Shown here: piece after piece, positions 49,801-61,800 of the stretch
Layout: each line of letters starts with the position of its first letter
Numbering within the stretch: the stretch's first letter is position 1
Source: Phoronis australis
Taxonomy: Eukaryota; Phoronida; Phoronidae
Assembly (NCBI GenBank): GCA_002633005.1
Contig: NMRA01000010.1
Location: 1,274,982 to 1,338,981 of the forward strand
Direction of reading: 5' to 3'
DNA length: 64,000 nucleotides
Notes under the pieces: generated by a model
Told to the model about the DNA's origin: nothing
The model's input: the letters and a program-made list of their open reading frames with translations, nothing else
The model's database searches: none
Program-made: the position numbers and the translations under genes

Positions 49801-52800
49801 ACGACTCTAAGCGCAAGTGTTCCCGGTATGTATTGTCGCACCTGGATAATATTGTCACCCGAGGGAATGACAATACATGTCAAGAACGACAGTTTATGAT
49901 GCTAAATTGTTATGGAATATATTGTCTCTCCCTAAGGCCATTGACTTTTAGCGAAATTACGTGGTTGTGGACATTTAGTGATTGTCGATAAGCCGTAAAG
50001 GTATGGGGTAATCTGGGCATTGATGTAATATGTAATTGATGGAGAGTGGTACGGAGTTCGAGTTGGGAAGGGGAGAGGGTGGCTAAAAGTTGGAGAGACT
50101 AAAACACGTCTTTAGTATCCCACGCTCCTTCTTTGAAAAGTCGACGAGGCTGGCATCTGGAGTGACTATGATCGTCACCAATCACCTCCCGAATCATTTG
50201 TCTGTTCAACTCCCTATACATGTATCATCGTTTTGGCCACTCGGGGTCTCCTGAGGGCCACTCGGGGTCTCCCGAGTGTTGTGGCAAATATTGTCGACAG
50301 AGGGAGCGACACCACGTGCTTGAGTGAATCGCAACGCAACTTTTCGTCCCTTCGCGCGTGCAATTCTGTTCTGTATCTTAGTAAATATTTTGAGTATGCA
50401 TAGTTAAAGTGTTCACTAACTTGACATGACGTCGATGCTAACGTACATATATTTTCAAGAACAAACTTCGTTATCTTATGTTTTTGAAATACTCAAAGTA
50501 AGGAAACGCACTTTGCACATTTTGTCGAAGCTTTTTAGTGTTCGTAAAGAAAATATATACTAGACTTTCTGAAAAATAGTTACCATAATTTTATTGCATG
50601 TACATAAATAACCAGCGACATCTGTCCAATGAGTTTTCTGTGTACAGGTCTCATGAAACACTCGGAGGCGATCCCTGGACAGAAGTTTCCACCTCAAGAT
50701 AAAAATGCTATGTTTTGTGTTAAAGACGCTCCTTCACATCATTGCTTTAAAGCAGGTAAAGTATCCTGAGATGGGAACCGATTTGGCATCACTTTTGTGG
50801 TTTTGTCTAGTGCGACAACATACTAGGTGCTACATATACATACTTACGGACAGAGAGACAGACATACAAAAAGACAGACAAACAGACAGATAGACAGGCA
50901 GACAGACAGACAGACAGACAGGCAGGTAGTCAGACAGGCAAATATTATTTGAATTGGGTTTTGTATTATGTCACAAGAGAAATACCACCTCAGCGAAACA
51001 AAAAGTCTGAGTAAACGAGTCCACTACATCCACAGGAATTTTGCGCGAATGCACAGTGGCCCGTTCTTTTAGTCCTTGATATTTGTCAGTGAAAGGTCCG
51101 CATACCGAAAAATTCGAGCCGCCCTATATTTTAGGCTGGGTGCGCGCATGCTTCTGTTGGTGAAAATGAAATTCATTTTGATCAGAGTCTTTCACAAAAG
51201 TACCTCCTACATGTATTAGAAATTTAATCTACGACACTTTTCTAAATAAAATGAAAACAAAACAGTATAAAAGAGATGTACATTTTTATTGAATCTGAAG
51301 AAAGACTCGAATCTACTGTGTATTATCAAAATGTGCGCACATGTGTACATATTTGCTCATGCATGTATGTTAAGCATTTCAATGCGGACCAGTGGCCTTA
51401 TTACTTGAAATAACTTGAATGATGGAAGAGGTTCACTGTCGCCAATATCGAGGAAAGCAATATACGATTTTTCAAAGTGTAAAGCCTCCACCCCTTCTCG
51501 AACACTTTTCACCTTTTACAGATTATCCTATTAACGTACATGTAATCATGAATGTCTTGTATTGAAGGCGACTCTCGTATAAGCGAGATGGTTGGCCTTA
51601 CTTCGATGCATACGCTGTGGGTGCGAGAACACAACCGAATAGCGAAAGAACTCAAGAAATGGCATCTAGGGTGGAACGACGAAAAGCTCTACCAAGAAAC
51701 ACGGCGTATCGTCGGTGCGTTCATGCAGAAAATAACTTATGCTGATTTTCTACCGGTACTACTGGGGCACGAGGCAATGTGGGAACATGGCATCAAAGTT
51801 GAAAACAAGTTGAGACACTTCTACGGATATAACGACAGGTAAACACTTCCTATTGTCAGAAACGTTTATTTCCTTTAAGTCCTTCTTCCGTCACAAAATT
51901 CAACTTTGGTCTCCATTTGGAGGCGGTTCCAAGTCTTCCAAAGAACTAACAGTTCGTTATTCACGCTCTGCACGTTAGCCTGTCACTGTGCATAGGCCGA
52001 GCATGGTGTAGTCAAGAAACAACCAACTGTCAGTTCTTTGCAAGCCCACAAACCACTTCCATTTAAGTAAGGAACAAGTTTACTACAAATTTATTCGGTA
52101 AATGTTCTAAAACGAAAGTACGCTTCTTAGACGGAACATTGGTTTCTACTATCCATTTTATCTATAATTCAGAACCATGCAGTGCAAATCATCAAAATGA
52201 AAAGGAAATTGTAAACTGCTCTCATAACTAAACAACACAGGGCGCTTGCATAATTATTGATTGAAAATCACAAGAATCCTAGGGTGAGTGCACTTGCCCA
52301 CAGCACACAATTGCATCTTGTCGTAGGCGAGTGAACTCACAAGAGCATGATAACAGTCAACTTCTGTATACGTTTATGCTGCTTGCCGCAGAAGATCCAC
52401 ATTATCGGTCACTTAACAAAACACGTTCCGACAGTTGTGCGCGTGCACCACTAAATAGGATACTTTCAGAAAGCAATGGGGTCTGGTCACGTGGGGCCTG
52501 TGACTGTTATTTCCTCCTGGCTGTACCAGTTGGTACGTTGACTTCGCAGCCAGTGGTATAGAGGTACGCGTTTTTTCTCAGTGGATGTGATTGGACGTGA
52601 TTCGTTTCAAAAAAGTGAAATTGCCTCCTCGTCCTGTTTGCAACCGTAGACCGATTGTTATGAGCTAAGTAACTTTCCCCAATTGAGTCACAGCTTAGTT
52701 TGGCAGCAAGGTCACATCAAGGCGAGAACAAATACATGAAGTTGCCGCTAATTTTCGTCTTTTCACAACTGCATGCTCAAGTATGACTCACTTCGGGCAG

Positions 52801-55800
52801 ACAGCTCAGTCCGCGACTGCGCCACGCTGCTATTTGAAAGTTTCAGAGAGCTAAATCGTTGTATACCCAAAACTTTGTACTACAAGTCAATGTATGCAGA
52901 TTGATACTTGTCATGTTCTCGTATATTTAAGAGTCGACGCTACCATCAAAAATGCTTTCGCGACCGCAGCCTTTCGGGTAGGACATACATTTATCAACAA
53001 GTTTTTCAAGAGGACCAGTAGGTCATGGAGCACTAGAGGTACGTGTAACCGTTTTTAACGAATCAAAACGCTGATTGACGTTATGAATCGAGCAACTGTA
53101 AATGGACACTTTGTGAAGAGGTTTGTTTACTTAGGCGTTACTGATATTTCCACACGACATCGGGAGAGGAAACCAAGTCCCGAGAGGAATTATTCTTATT
53201 CGTTGGCAATCTGATTGGTTTGAGTCGAGATCAGAAAGAACAATTATTTTTGAGGTCATGGCCATTAATACAAAACATTTCGTCAGCATGCTTCATACAA
53301 GTTTGCCATAAAACATTCATGTATTATAAATTCGATTGGTAGTTTTGTTCATTAAGTTAAATTTCCATGAATAAATGAAATAGGTGTTTGAATGCTGTGC
53401 ATTTACCGACGGTTTAGAAGAATAAAATGTTATAAAGTAAAAAGACAAACATTGGTATTGAAATCTAATAAAATTTCCATTTAGGTTTTCCGTCTTTACG
53501 CACCGGTGACCATTTTTTCAATCCCCGGGCCTTCTACGACGAAGCTCGGCAGGGGGCTGATTCGATTTTGAGAGGTCTAGCCGTCGCACGCAGTCAGAAT
53601 TTTGACCGTCATATCACTACTGAGGTATGCCTAGACTGGTTCGATATGCTGGGGCCCACTACTGCAGTGTAAGATTCTCGCGAGTAAAAGCTTGCAAGGA
53701 CACGTGTTTCTCTTATAATGTAGGACAATATCTCAAAAAAGCTTACGTTTCTCTCGCCAAACTCACAAATGTGACTTACTGAACACCGCCGTTTCAGTGC
53801 CATCGACTTGTGTCCCAGCGTCGCACGCTAATCGACTTTCTGAAACGCCAATGGAGTGCATTGTTACCCAAAACGTACAGTATCTTTGTAGTTTAAGCTA
53901 TTGCGATGTTATAACAGAGGGCAATCTGCTCTACGGTGGGAAAGTTGTCAGAAGTGGGTCAATTTTCTCCCAACGGAGTCCACGCTACTGCATATCGTAG
54001 CGGTAAGTCGTTTCAGGAGTAACTTTTTCTAGGTTTAATCGTAATGTGGACGGTACTATAGCCAAATAAGTGTGTGGCCGGCATGCATGTATAATGCAAT
54101 GTGTGTTTTCATGATAGAAGCTGCAATTTCTTAGAAGAATATCAAAACATAAATGTCTTGCCTGTATTTTCAGGTAACCGAAAGATTGTTCGAGACAAAT
54201 ATGGGCGGCAAGGTAGTCTCAATGGACCTTGCCGCTCTGAACATCCAGCGGGGACGAGATCATGGTCTCCCGGGATATATGGAGTTCAGGAAGTGGTGTG
54301 GACTGAGAACGACAACACGTTTCAACTTCTTACCAGATCACGATTGGAAAAGCAAGGCGGCCTTGAAAAGGGTGTACGAGTAAGCAGTGTGACACGTTTC
54401 CAATCCCGTTTCATATAGAAAATGACCTAGGTATTTCCACCCAAGGAAGAACCCAGTACAAAGGGTGTTTGCAGCCACCTGAAATTTGGCTACTCAAATA
54501 GGTTTTAATAAAATCCCTTAGTGAGCATACCACCGACCCCAGTACCCCACCTATTCCAAATACATCCCTTCCAAACATAAACTGTTTAAAGTAATCTTTC
54601 CCAAGATTGAATCCTAAGAAAGAGATTTTTTCACAATATTAAACCTTGTCCGGTGTTTGCCTCCGGAAACTGACGTTGATTATCCGACCAGTTTTTGATA
54701 CCTTGTTTCGTCCACTACTTCGAAGTTTTGCTATTTCTCACTGTTTTCACTCCAGATTTCGCAGTACCAAGTACGAGTTCCTTCCATTACAAAAGAATGG
54801 TTTTGGCAATAGGCCTACAACTTCTGATTCTTACCCCTCCTTATAACGGCGATAAACCAGACGTGCGTCAAAAAACTTTCTATTAAAACTACTTGTGATT
54901 ATGATGGTATCACATCGTTCGTTAATTAAAATATTTGCAGTTTGAAAAGAACCAACAGTTTGTTATGCGTAAAAACTTTAAACGCCGCTGGTCTTTTTGT
55001 TCTCGAAGCCTGATCTCGAGCAATACAGAACGAAGACAAAAACCTTTTCTCAAATGATTAAGGCACACTGAGACCAATTTTAAAGCGCTAAGTCGCCAAA
55101 CCAGAATATATTTCGTCATCGGAACGCAGGTAACGTGTAGGTACTTTAGTTTCTGGTGGTGTGTTCCATACCGGGATGTGCAGTGATACGCCGTAAAATG
55201 TAACAATTTCTTAAAATGTACCAACTGTTACATTTTACGTCATTGTTACATTTTACGTTTCTATGCCTCTCCTTACGTTGTTGTTACATTTTATGTCGAA
55301 TGCACATGCGATAATTGTACCAGTGTTACATTTTACGAAACCAACGTCAAATTTCAAAAAAATGACCAAAATCACGAACAAGTAATATCTGACACGGCCG
55401 GGGGTACTCGAGAGTATTTCTTGACGAGGAGTGCTGTCTGAAAAGTTTGAATACCTATCGGTTAAAGAGTGGGCTTGGATAAAAAATAGACCCATTTAGA
55501 GATTAATTTTTGCGTAAAAATTCACATTTTCGCACATTACTGTTCAAGAAGTTCAGAAAGGGCACCCTTTTGATAATTTTTGTTATAAACGGCACGATCT
55601 TGGAGAGTATTTTTTGCTGTGAAAAAACATCCTTTTGGGCGGCACTTTTCGTATACCTCTTCTACAAGAATGCCCTCCAGACTGACACGGCATAAGTTTG
55701 GCTACCCATTATAACTTTTATTACTATTACATTGGTATTACTCGTTATTGTTATCGCTATCATTATTATTACCATTATTGATATTTTTGAATTTATTTAA

Positions 55801-58800
55801 CAATGACACAGTGCAATATAAATAATACATGTTTTAGCAAAGTGCCAATACATCATGGTCCTCAAACATTTTAAAATCATCTCATTTATGGTTCAATGTT
55901 TTCACCGGGCTCCCCATAATGGACAGCGAGTGCTTTACTTCTTAGAAACGAGGAGACTGAAATAAGAAATCTTGTTTAGACGTGCGCTATTTCAAAAATG
56001 ATTATTTCTGGTCTATCGACGAGTATGGTATTGTTTGTAAATTTATAACTATACCCTTCTGTAGTTTGCCACGAAGAACTGAATTCAGATTGTACTCTTT
56101 TTATTGAGATTTGCATCTAAACGTGAGGATACCCACCGTGTAATTATTTTGTCTCTTGTTGAAAACATTTTTTTTTCAAAGAACCGGGGCTGGCTCCACG
56201 CTGTAAGTTCAAAAATTGCTTTATGTTGAATTTTGAATGTAGACATTTTTCAAGAACTAGCGACTAGTCGGCTATGGCTGTGGTCACTGGATCATTAGAA
56301 TAGCTGGTAACGGATACGAAACACGCACAATGTTATGTGGAACGAGTCCCAGTATTCAGTGATTAAACTGAGTGATTTGAACTAGGTTTCATTGACAGTG
56401 GGTTGTATGGGACAAAAACGGCCAACGTCGAAAATCAGCTATGTTTAATATGCACTTTTTATGCGATGTAGCAAAAACGTTTAATATACCAAAGATCCTT
56501 ACCTGTCTACAACGAAGCGTGTTGCTTACAGCGAGCTGCAACACAAAAATGGCGCCTCCTGAGACACGTGGCTTCACGTCCATTAATACTAGAATGTTCA
56601 GTCTCTATCTTTATTTATATGTGCTTCGGACATAGGAACCTGGTTCCTAGTTCGGAGTAACGATCATTGACCAAATAATTACTTTCATCGATTCTTTATC
56701 TTAAAAGATAGTAGAAACAGAAAGTGTTACGTTTTTGAAGTCCGAAAGACCCCCAGTCAGCTTTTTTCGGACTGTTGCCTCTTTAAACTATCGACCTAGA
56801 CGCGGTATGAGCAAAATGACCGTATTCTTTCAAAGTGGCAAAATATTTTTTATTTCTCCACCTAGGCCTCCCATTTTACGTATACACGTCACGGTTTGAT
56901 CCGTTGTTACCACCACTACATCAGACAGGTTTGACATTATAGGAACAATGATATTTCTTTCAGCTTTTAGCTCTTCAAAACACGTTCCACCACAACATCT
57001 TTCAGAAATTGTCATTCGTAACTAAGGTGGAAACACAACCCGTCGGCATCAGAAACTTTGGTCTTGTCCCTTTCGTGTGGAGCATTAGCCAGGACTCCAA
57101 GGCAATAAAACACTGGCTGAAATAAACCAAGCTATCGTGTATTAAAAAGTGTGTTTTTTCTATTAAATTGGCTTCAGAAATTGAACACGCTGTCATTGTT
57201 TCTGTTGTGCTTACGGGGTACCAAGTGAAGTGTGGTTATTGAAATGACCGCCCAAAAAACGCTTTAACAATAAAAACGCTTTACCTGATCCTGGAAACTC
57301 CTTTCGTCTGGAATTGAAACTGTACGGAGTACATTTTTGACTGTACCAACAAAGTACCCAGGTTAAAAACAATGGAAAGCACATACGGAGACATCTATAA
57401 ATTCTAGCTGGCACATTTCAAACAACCCGAGAACGCGTTAAATGTATGAAACGTTTCCCCCCGTATGACAAATACCATGCAAACTCATGGAATATGACGT
57501 TGGTTTCGTGAAATGTAACAACGATACATTTCTCGCATGTGCATTCGACGTAACTTGTAACAATCACCTAAAATGTAACAACTTGTTTCATTTTAGGAGA
57601 GGCCTAGCAACGTAAAATGTAACAATGTCGTAAAATGTAACAGTTGTCACTTTTTACGGCGTATCAGTGCAATCTCGTTCACTTTAATATTCCTTAGGAG
57701 TGTGGAAGATATTGATTTGTTCGTCGGGGGAATCTCCGAAAATCAAGTTCCTGGATCACTGGTTGGCCCAACCTTTAAATGTCTTATAGCAGAGCAGTTC
57801 AGAATGCTTAAGGTTGGAGATCGGTTTTACTTCGAAAATCAACCAAGTGGGACCACCCAAGGCTTTAGTTTCCGTGAGTGTGCTTTTATGGTTTTTCTTG
57901 TGAGCAATCGAGTATGTACATGTATGTCTTCACATTTCACTTACAATGCTTTTTATTTATTTTGTAAACGTCCTCGTGTAGCTAGAGCCGTTCAAACTGT
58001 CTTCTAATTCTCCCGGAAAGTTAGCAGTGCACCTAAACCTTTGATGGGACACGATGCTGTTCCTAAATTGCACAAATAGCTAGGTCAAAGTTCACTGAAA
58101 GGACCTGTAGCATGTATGTGATGCCTGAGGGTCACCCTACACAGATTCATATATAGATAGATATACACCACGTCAAATTCGTTTGAAAGACAAAATTTGT
58201 AAGATAGTTTATGTGTTATCGATGAGATCATTCGCAATGCTTTCTTATCATAAGATTTCTCGCCGCGGCACAAAATACTAACCTTGATTGAAATGAGCGT
58301 TCATTCTGCCACTAAATGGTGGTTTCAACGAACATTCGAGTTAGCGTTTTGAATAGCTTTTATTTCTGAACAGGTGAGCTTCGTGAAATCAAGAAAGTGA
58401 CCTTATCTCGCATTTACTGCAACAATGTCGACATAGACACCATCCAGCCTAATGCCTTCCGAGAAGCTCATTTGTCGAGGTAAGACCTATTTTTAAAGAA
58501 GCTGCTGATATCCGTCAATACTTGATTCAGATATGTATCTTTAATCTTAATAACGATGAAAGAACGACAACGCGTATTACGAGAGCATTTTTTCAGAGAA
58601 AATTCGACAATAAGACTGAAGTCTGTATATTTTACTTCAAATCAACCTGCCGTTGAGTGGGTCACATGATCATATCTGTTTAGTACAATTTAGAGAAATA
58701 GTTGCGTTCACAAAGCTTTGTAAAAACAGTAGTACAAACAACACGATCAAATTTCGTTTGATGTTATTTCAAAATTGAAATCTCGAAAGTGGTAGTACAT

Positions 58801-61800
58801 TTTTCTAAATTTAACATCTTATTGTTTTTTGATGCAAATTCAAAAACTCTTTTTCCATAAAAATCATAAGAGTCCCTTATGCGAAAGAAACAATTCCTAA
58901 TACAGTGCTTAAATGGGAAGACAACCATTTTTCGTGTCAGTTTTAGTAAAAAAGGTTTTTTTGATTATCCCAGACATATGCTTCAGTTAATTACCTCTCT
59001 CTGTAATTTCATTAATTAGTCGTGCACTACTCCGGAAGTGACGTTTAGGGGGTTAAGAATTTCCCGCCATTTCATTTGTAGTGCGTTCGAGTTACCGCGA
59101 TGGATCTGTTCTACAGTTGTTTTTGTACTGGTCTCCTAAAATTGTCGTCACCACTTGTCCACTTCCCATCGACGAGTATTCTATGACAAGCTAGGTTGTA
59201 AGGGAACTCAGTTACGTTGGACTTAATAATCTTTCAGTTTATAGTAGCAGTGGGAGGATATATGATTGAACCCAAGTATAGTGAGGCAGAATACAGACAG
59301 CTGTTGAGAGGGATGAGGCAGAGACTGAGGACAGACGTGGTGGGACGTCTTGGTGCAAATGCGAGGTGTGCCTTGTTATGTAGACCTCAATGGAATGCCT
59401 AGTATGCTGTTCCTGTTGAATGGTGGCTTGAACACCCAAACCGCTTACATCCAGTCGGTGACTCCCTCGCAACACACTTGGCACCCTATAAATAGCTCCA
59501 ATACTTTAGTCACGTCCACAATAAACTGATCAAAGTTTGGCTCACAGGCCTGACCACTGGACGACGAACTGTCCTTCCGACTTGGTGTCGAACTTGGCCT
59601 CCAGGCCTGCTTACAGGCTCTGGGCTGCAAACAACAGCACAGGAGTACATTCGCCGGGAGACCCGGTTGACAGTAGGTGAAGCGCCTCCAGTCACTGTAC
59701 AGGCCATAGCTCGCGAGGCTACCTGCTTCAAAAATGCACTTCTGAGGGTTGGCGACAGGGCACTACCGGGAATCGACAGCGGCATTATGGCACTGTTGTT
59801 CAGGCTTGGTTTTTGAATTCGTGTACATATCTCTTTCGTAATCTAACGACAGAAAATGCTTGCCACACTCTCGGTAATTCTCCACTGCTTTGTACGTTTC
59901 GTGGAAGGTAACGCTGCGTTCTTCACACGAACGGGCCAAGTACGGCGGAGCGTGTCATCTTTCGGAAAGCTTTGTAATGACATATCCAAGGTGCACGAGA
60001 CGTCAATGAGTACACCCCCGGTACGTAGCAATCGCACTCATCACAACCGAGGTAAAACACTGGCTGACTCGACAAGTCAAACAGTCAGGCTATAGAAAAA
60101 CAAATTGGCGGGAAATTCTTAGTCCCCTGAACGTCACTTCCGGAGTAAGGCACAACTAATTAACTTAAGTACGGGAAGCCGTTATTAACTGAACAATATG
60201 TCTGGGATTACCAACGAACCGTGTTTTTATTAAAGCATTGTGTCTGCAGGTTTTATAATAATCCAACCAACCATTTCCGAGATATTACAGAAACGGCCAA
60301 ATTTGGACACATTTCTAGGGTTCTACAGAGCCTAAAGGCGGTGTTTTGCTGGTTCTTTTAGCGAACATTCCCTTTAAACCAGAAAATTACAACAGTACCG
60401 GTATCCACGTTATTTCAGGCGTAGCTTCCATTGTGAGTTAGTGATGCAGTTAATTATGCATTGGTGGCGTTGCCGTAATTAGATTACACACCGTGCTGAA
60501 AACTACTTTCCAATGAAAAATTCAAGGCTTGGGTTTTTATCATAAAATCACTATTATTTGACTAATTTTGAAAATTTAAAGAACCCAGACACTCTGAAGT
60601 TCACTCCTTATTCTGATATTATAGTTTCCGCCAGTTTTTATGTCCTAAAACGAAAATTGAAAATAGAACCTGGATGATTTTAAGCCTTCTATTTAGATAT
60701 GATTTTATAAGAAAAAGTGATTTCCTTCACTATGTGACTTAGTGAACAGGATCTATCGATAACTAAATCTCTATTATGAATGGAATGTGGATAGAACCGG
60801 CCCAGCTGACCACGTAACATTGAACAAATTCAAGATTTCTCCAAATCGATGCTGTTCTAATATAAATAAATGTATACAGCATATTCTAAAAACGGTCCGA
60901 ACAAACACGTACGTGTAAAATTGCCGTGTGAAATTTTCAAAAGGTGGGTCTTTTGTACTTTAATATAAAACGAAGTGTGATTTGTCAGTGAATCTCGAAA
61001 GTTAGATAGTGAATGGCAGCGAAGATAACGCTTGTCTGTGCAAACACTGTATTAATTCACCTGAGCCCAAACAAGATACATATATCGATTTATAAATATC
61101 ATTTTATTGGTAACAGGAAGTGCGCTATGAAACGGCCACTCTTATACCACAAAATACGGTGATAAATCCCTACCGGGTATTCGGTGCTAAAGTTGAAGAT
61201 AATGCTGCCTGTGATTAGAATATTCTGTTAGAACAAAAATGCCGCCACGATTCGCCTTGATTTTGTAGGACTATCTCAGAAACTCAAACGTATGTTCTTT
61301 AGAATTCACATGATTTTAATGAAGAGTTGTCTACGTTCATGAATCGTTGTACATTAATATGTGCTAGTATACTTGTCAGTTCACCCTTTCACCCTTGAAG
61401 TTGTATAGCTCTAAATTCCGTTTACACTACATTTATGCCCGTAAGGTAACACTTCGCCTATAGCTCACTGTTACGCGTGTGACGCAAATTGTTACATTTA
61501 CCAAAAAATCTATGACGCGAGATCCGTCGAGAATTCTGAAGCTTCCGCGGTACAACATAGCACGTAAAGAGCGCCCGATTCAGAACTAAAACACTTGCTA
61601 TTAAAGCCGCTATCAACAATGTTCTTGGCCGGGGTCTAATTGTTTTAATTGAAATCGAAATCATGTTGGCATGGAAACTGTTTGATGCAGCAAATCGCGC
61701 TTTATTCCTTGGACGGTCATACTGTCGTTGCGGCCGAAATTAAACCACTATCACCTCAATAAGCAATTGGCAATAACGGACCTGCCAATTGACTTACAAC

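Larger units (their letters stand above)
58944..60236. mobile_element. TIR element with P2X7-like domain, copy 2 (both ends present), intron 15
   Basis: Both inverted ends are present: the left reads ATTATCCCAGACATATG, TTAATTAGTCGTGC, CTACTCCGGAAGTGACG and AAGAATTTCCCGCCA, and the complement of 60,110-60,236 reads the same with few changes. The element is about 1.3 kb and homologous to 33,975-35,005. It lies inside intron 15 of the peroxidase gene. No transposase is encoded, so it must depend on another source. Confidence 0.85.

Noticed and set aside
50846-50940. CRISPR-like array
   Set aside because: It is a simple CAGA microsatellite in an animal intron, without spacers.
52977-52983. GTAGGAC as donor of peroxidase exon 11
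   Set aside because: Using it would remove the proximal His segment VGHTF; reading through to GTACGT at 53,039 restores the conserved block and correct phase.
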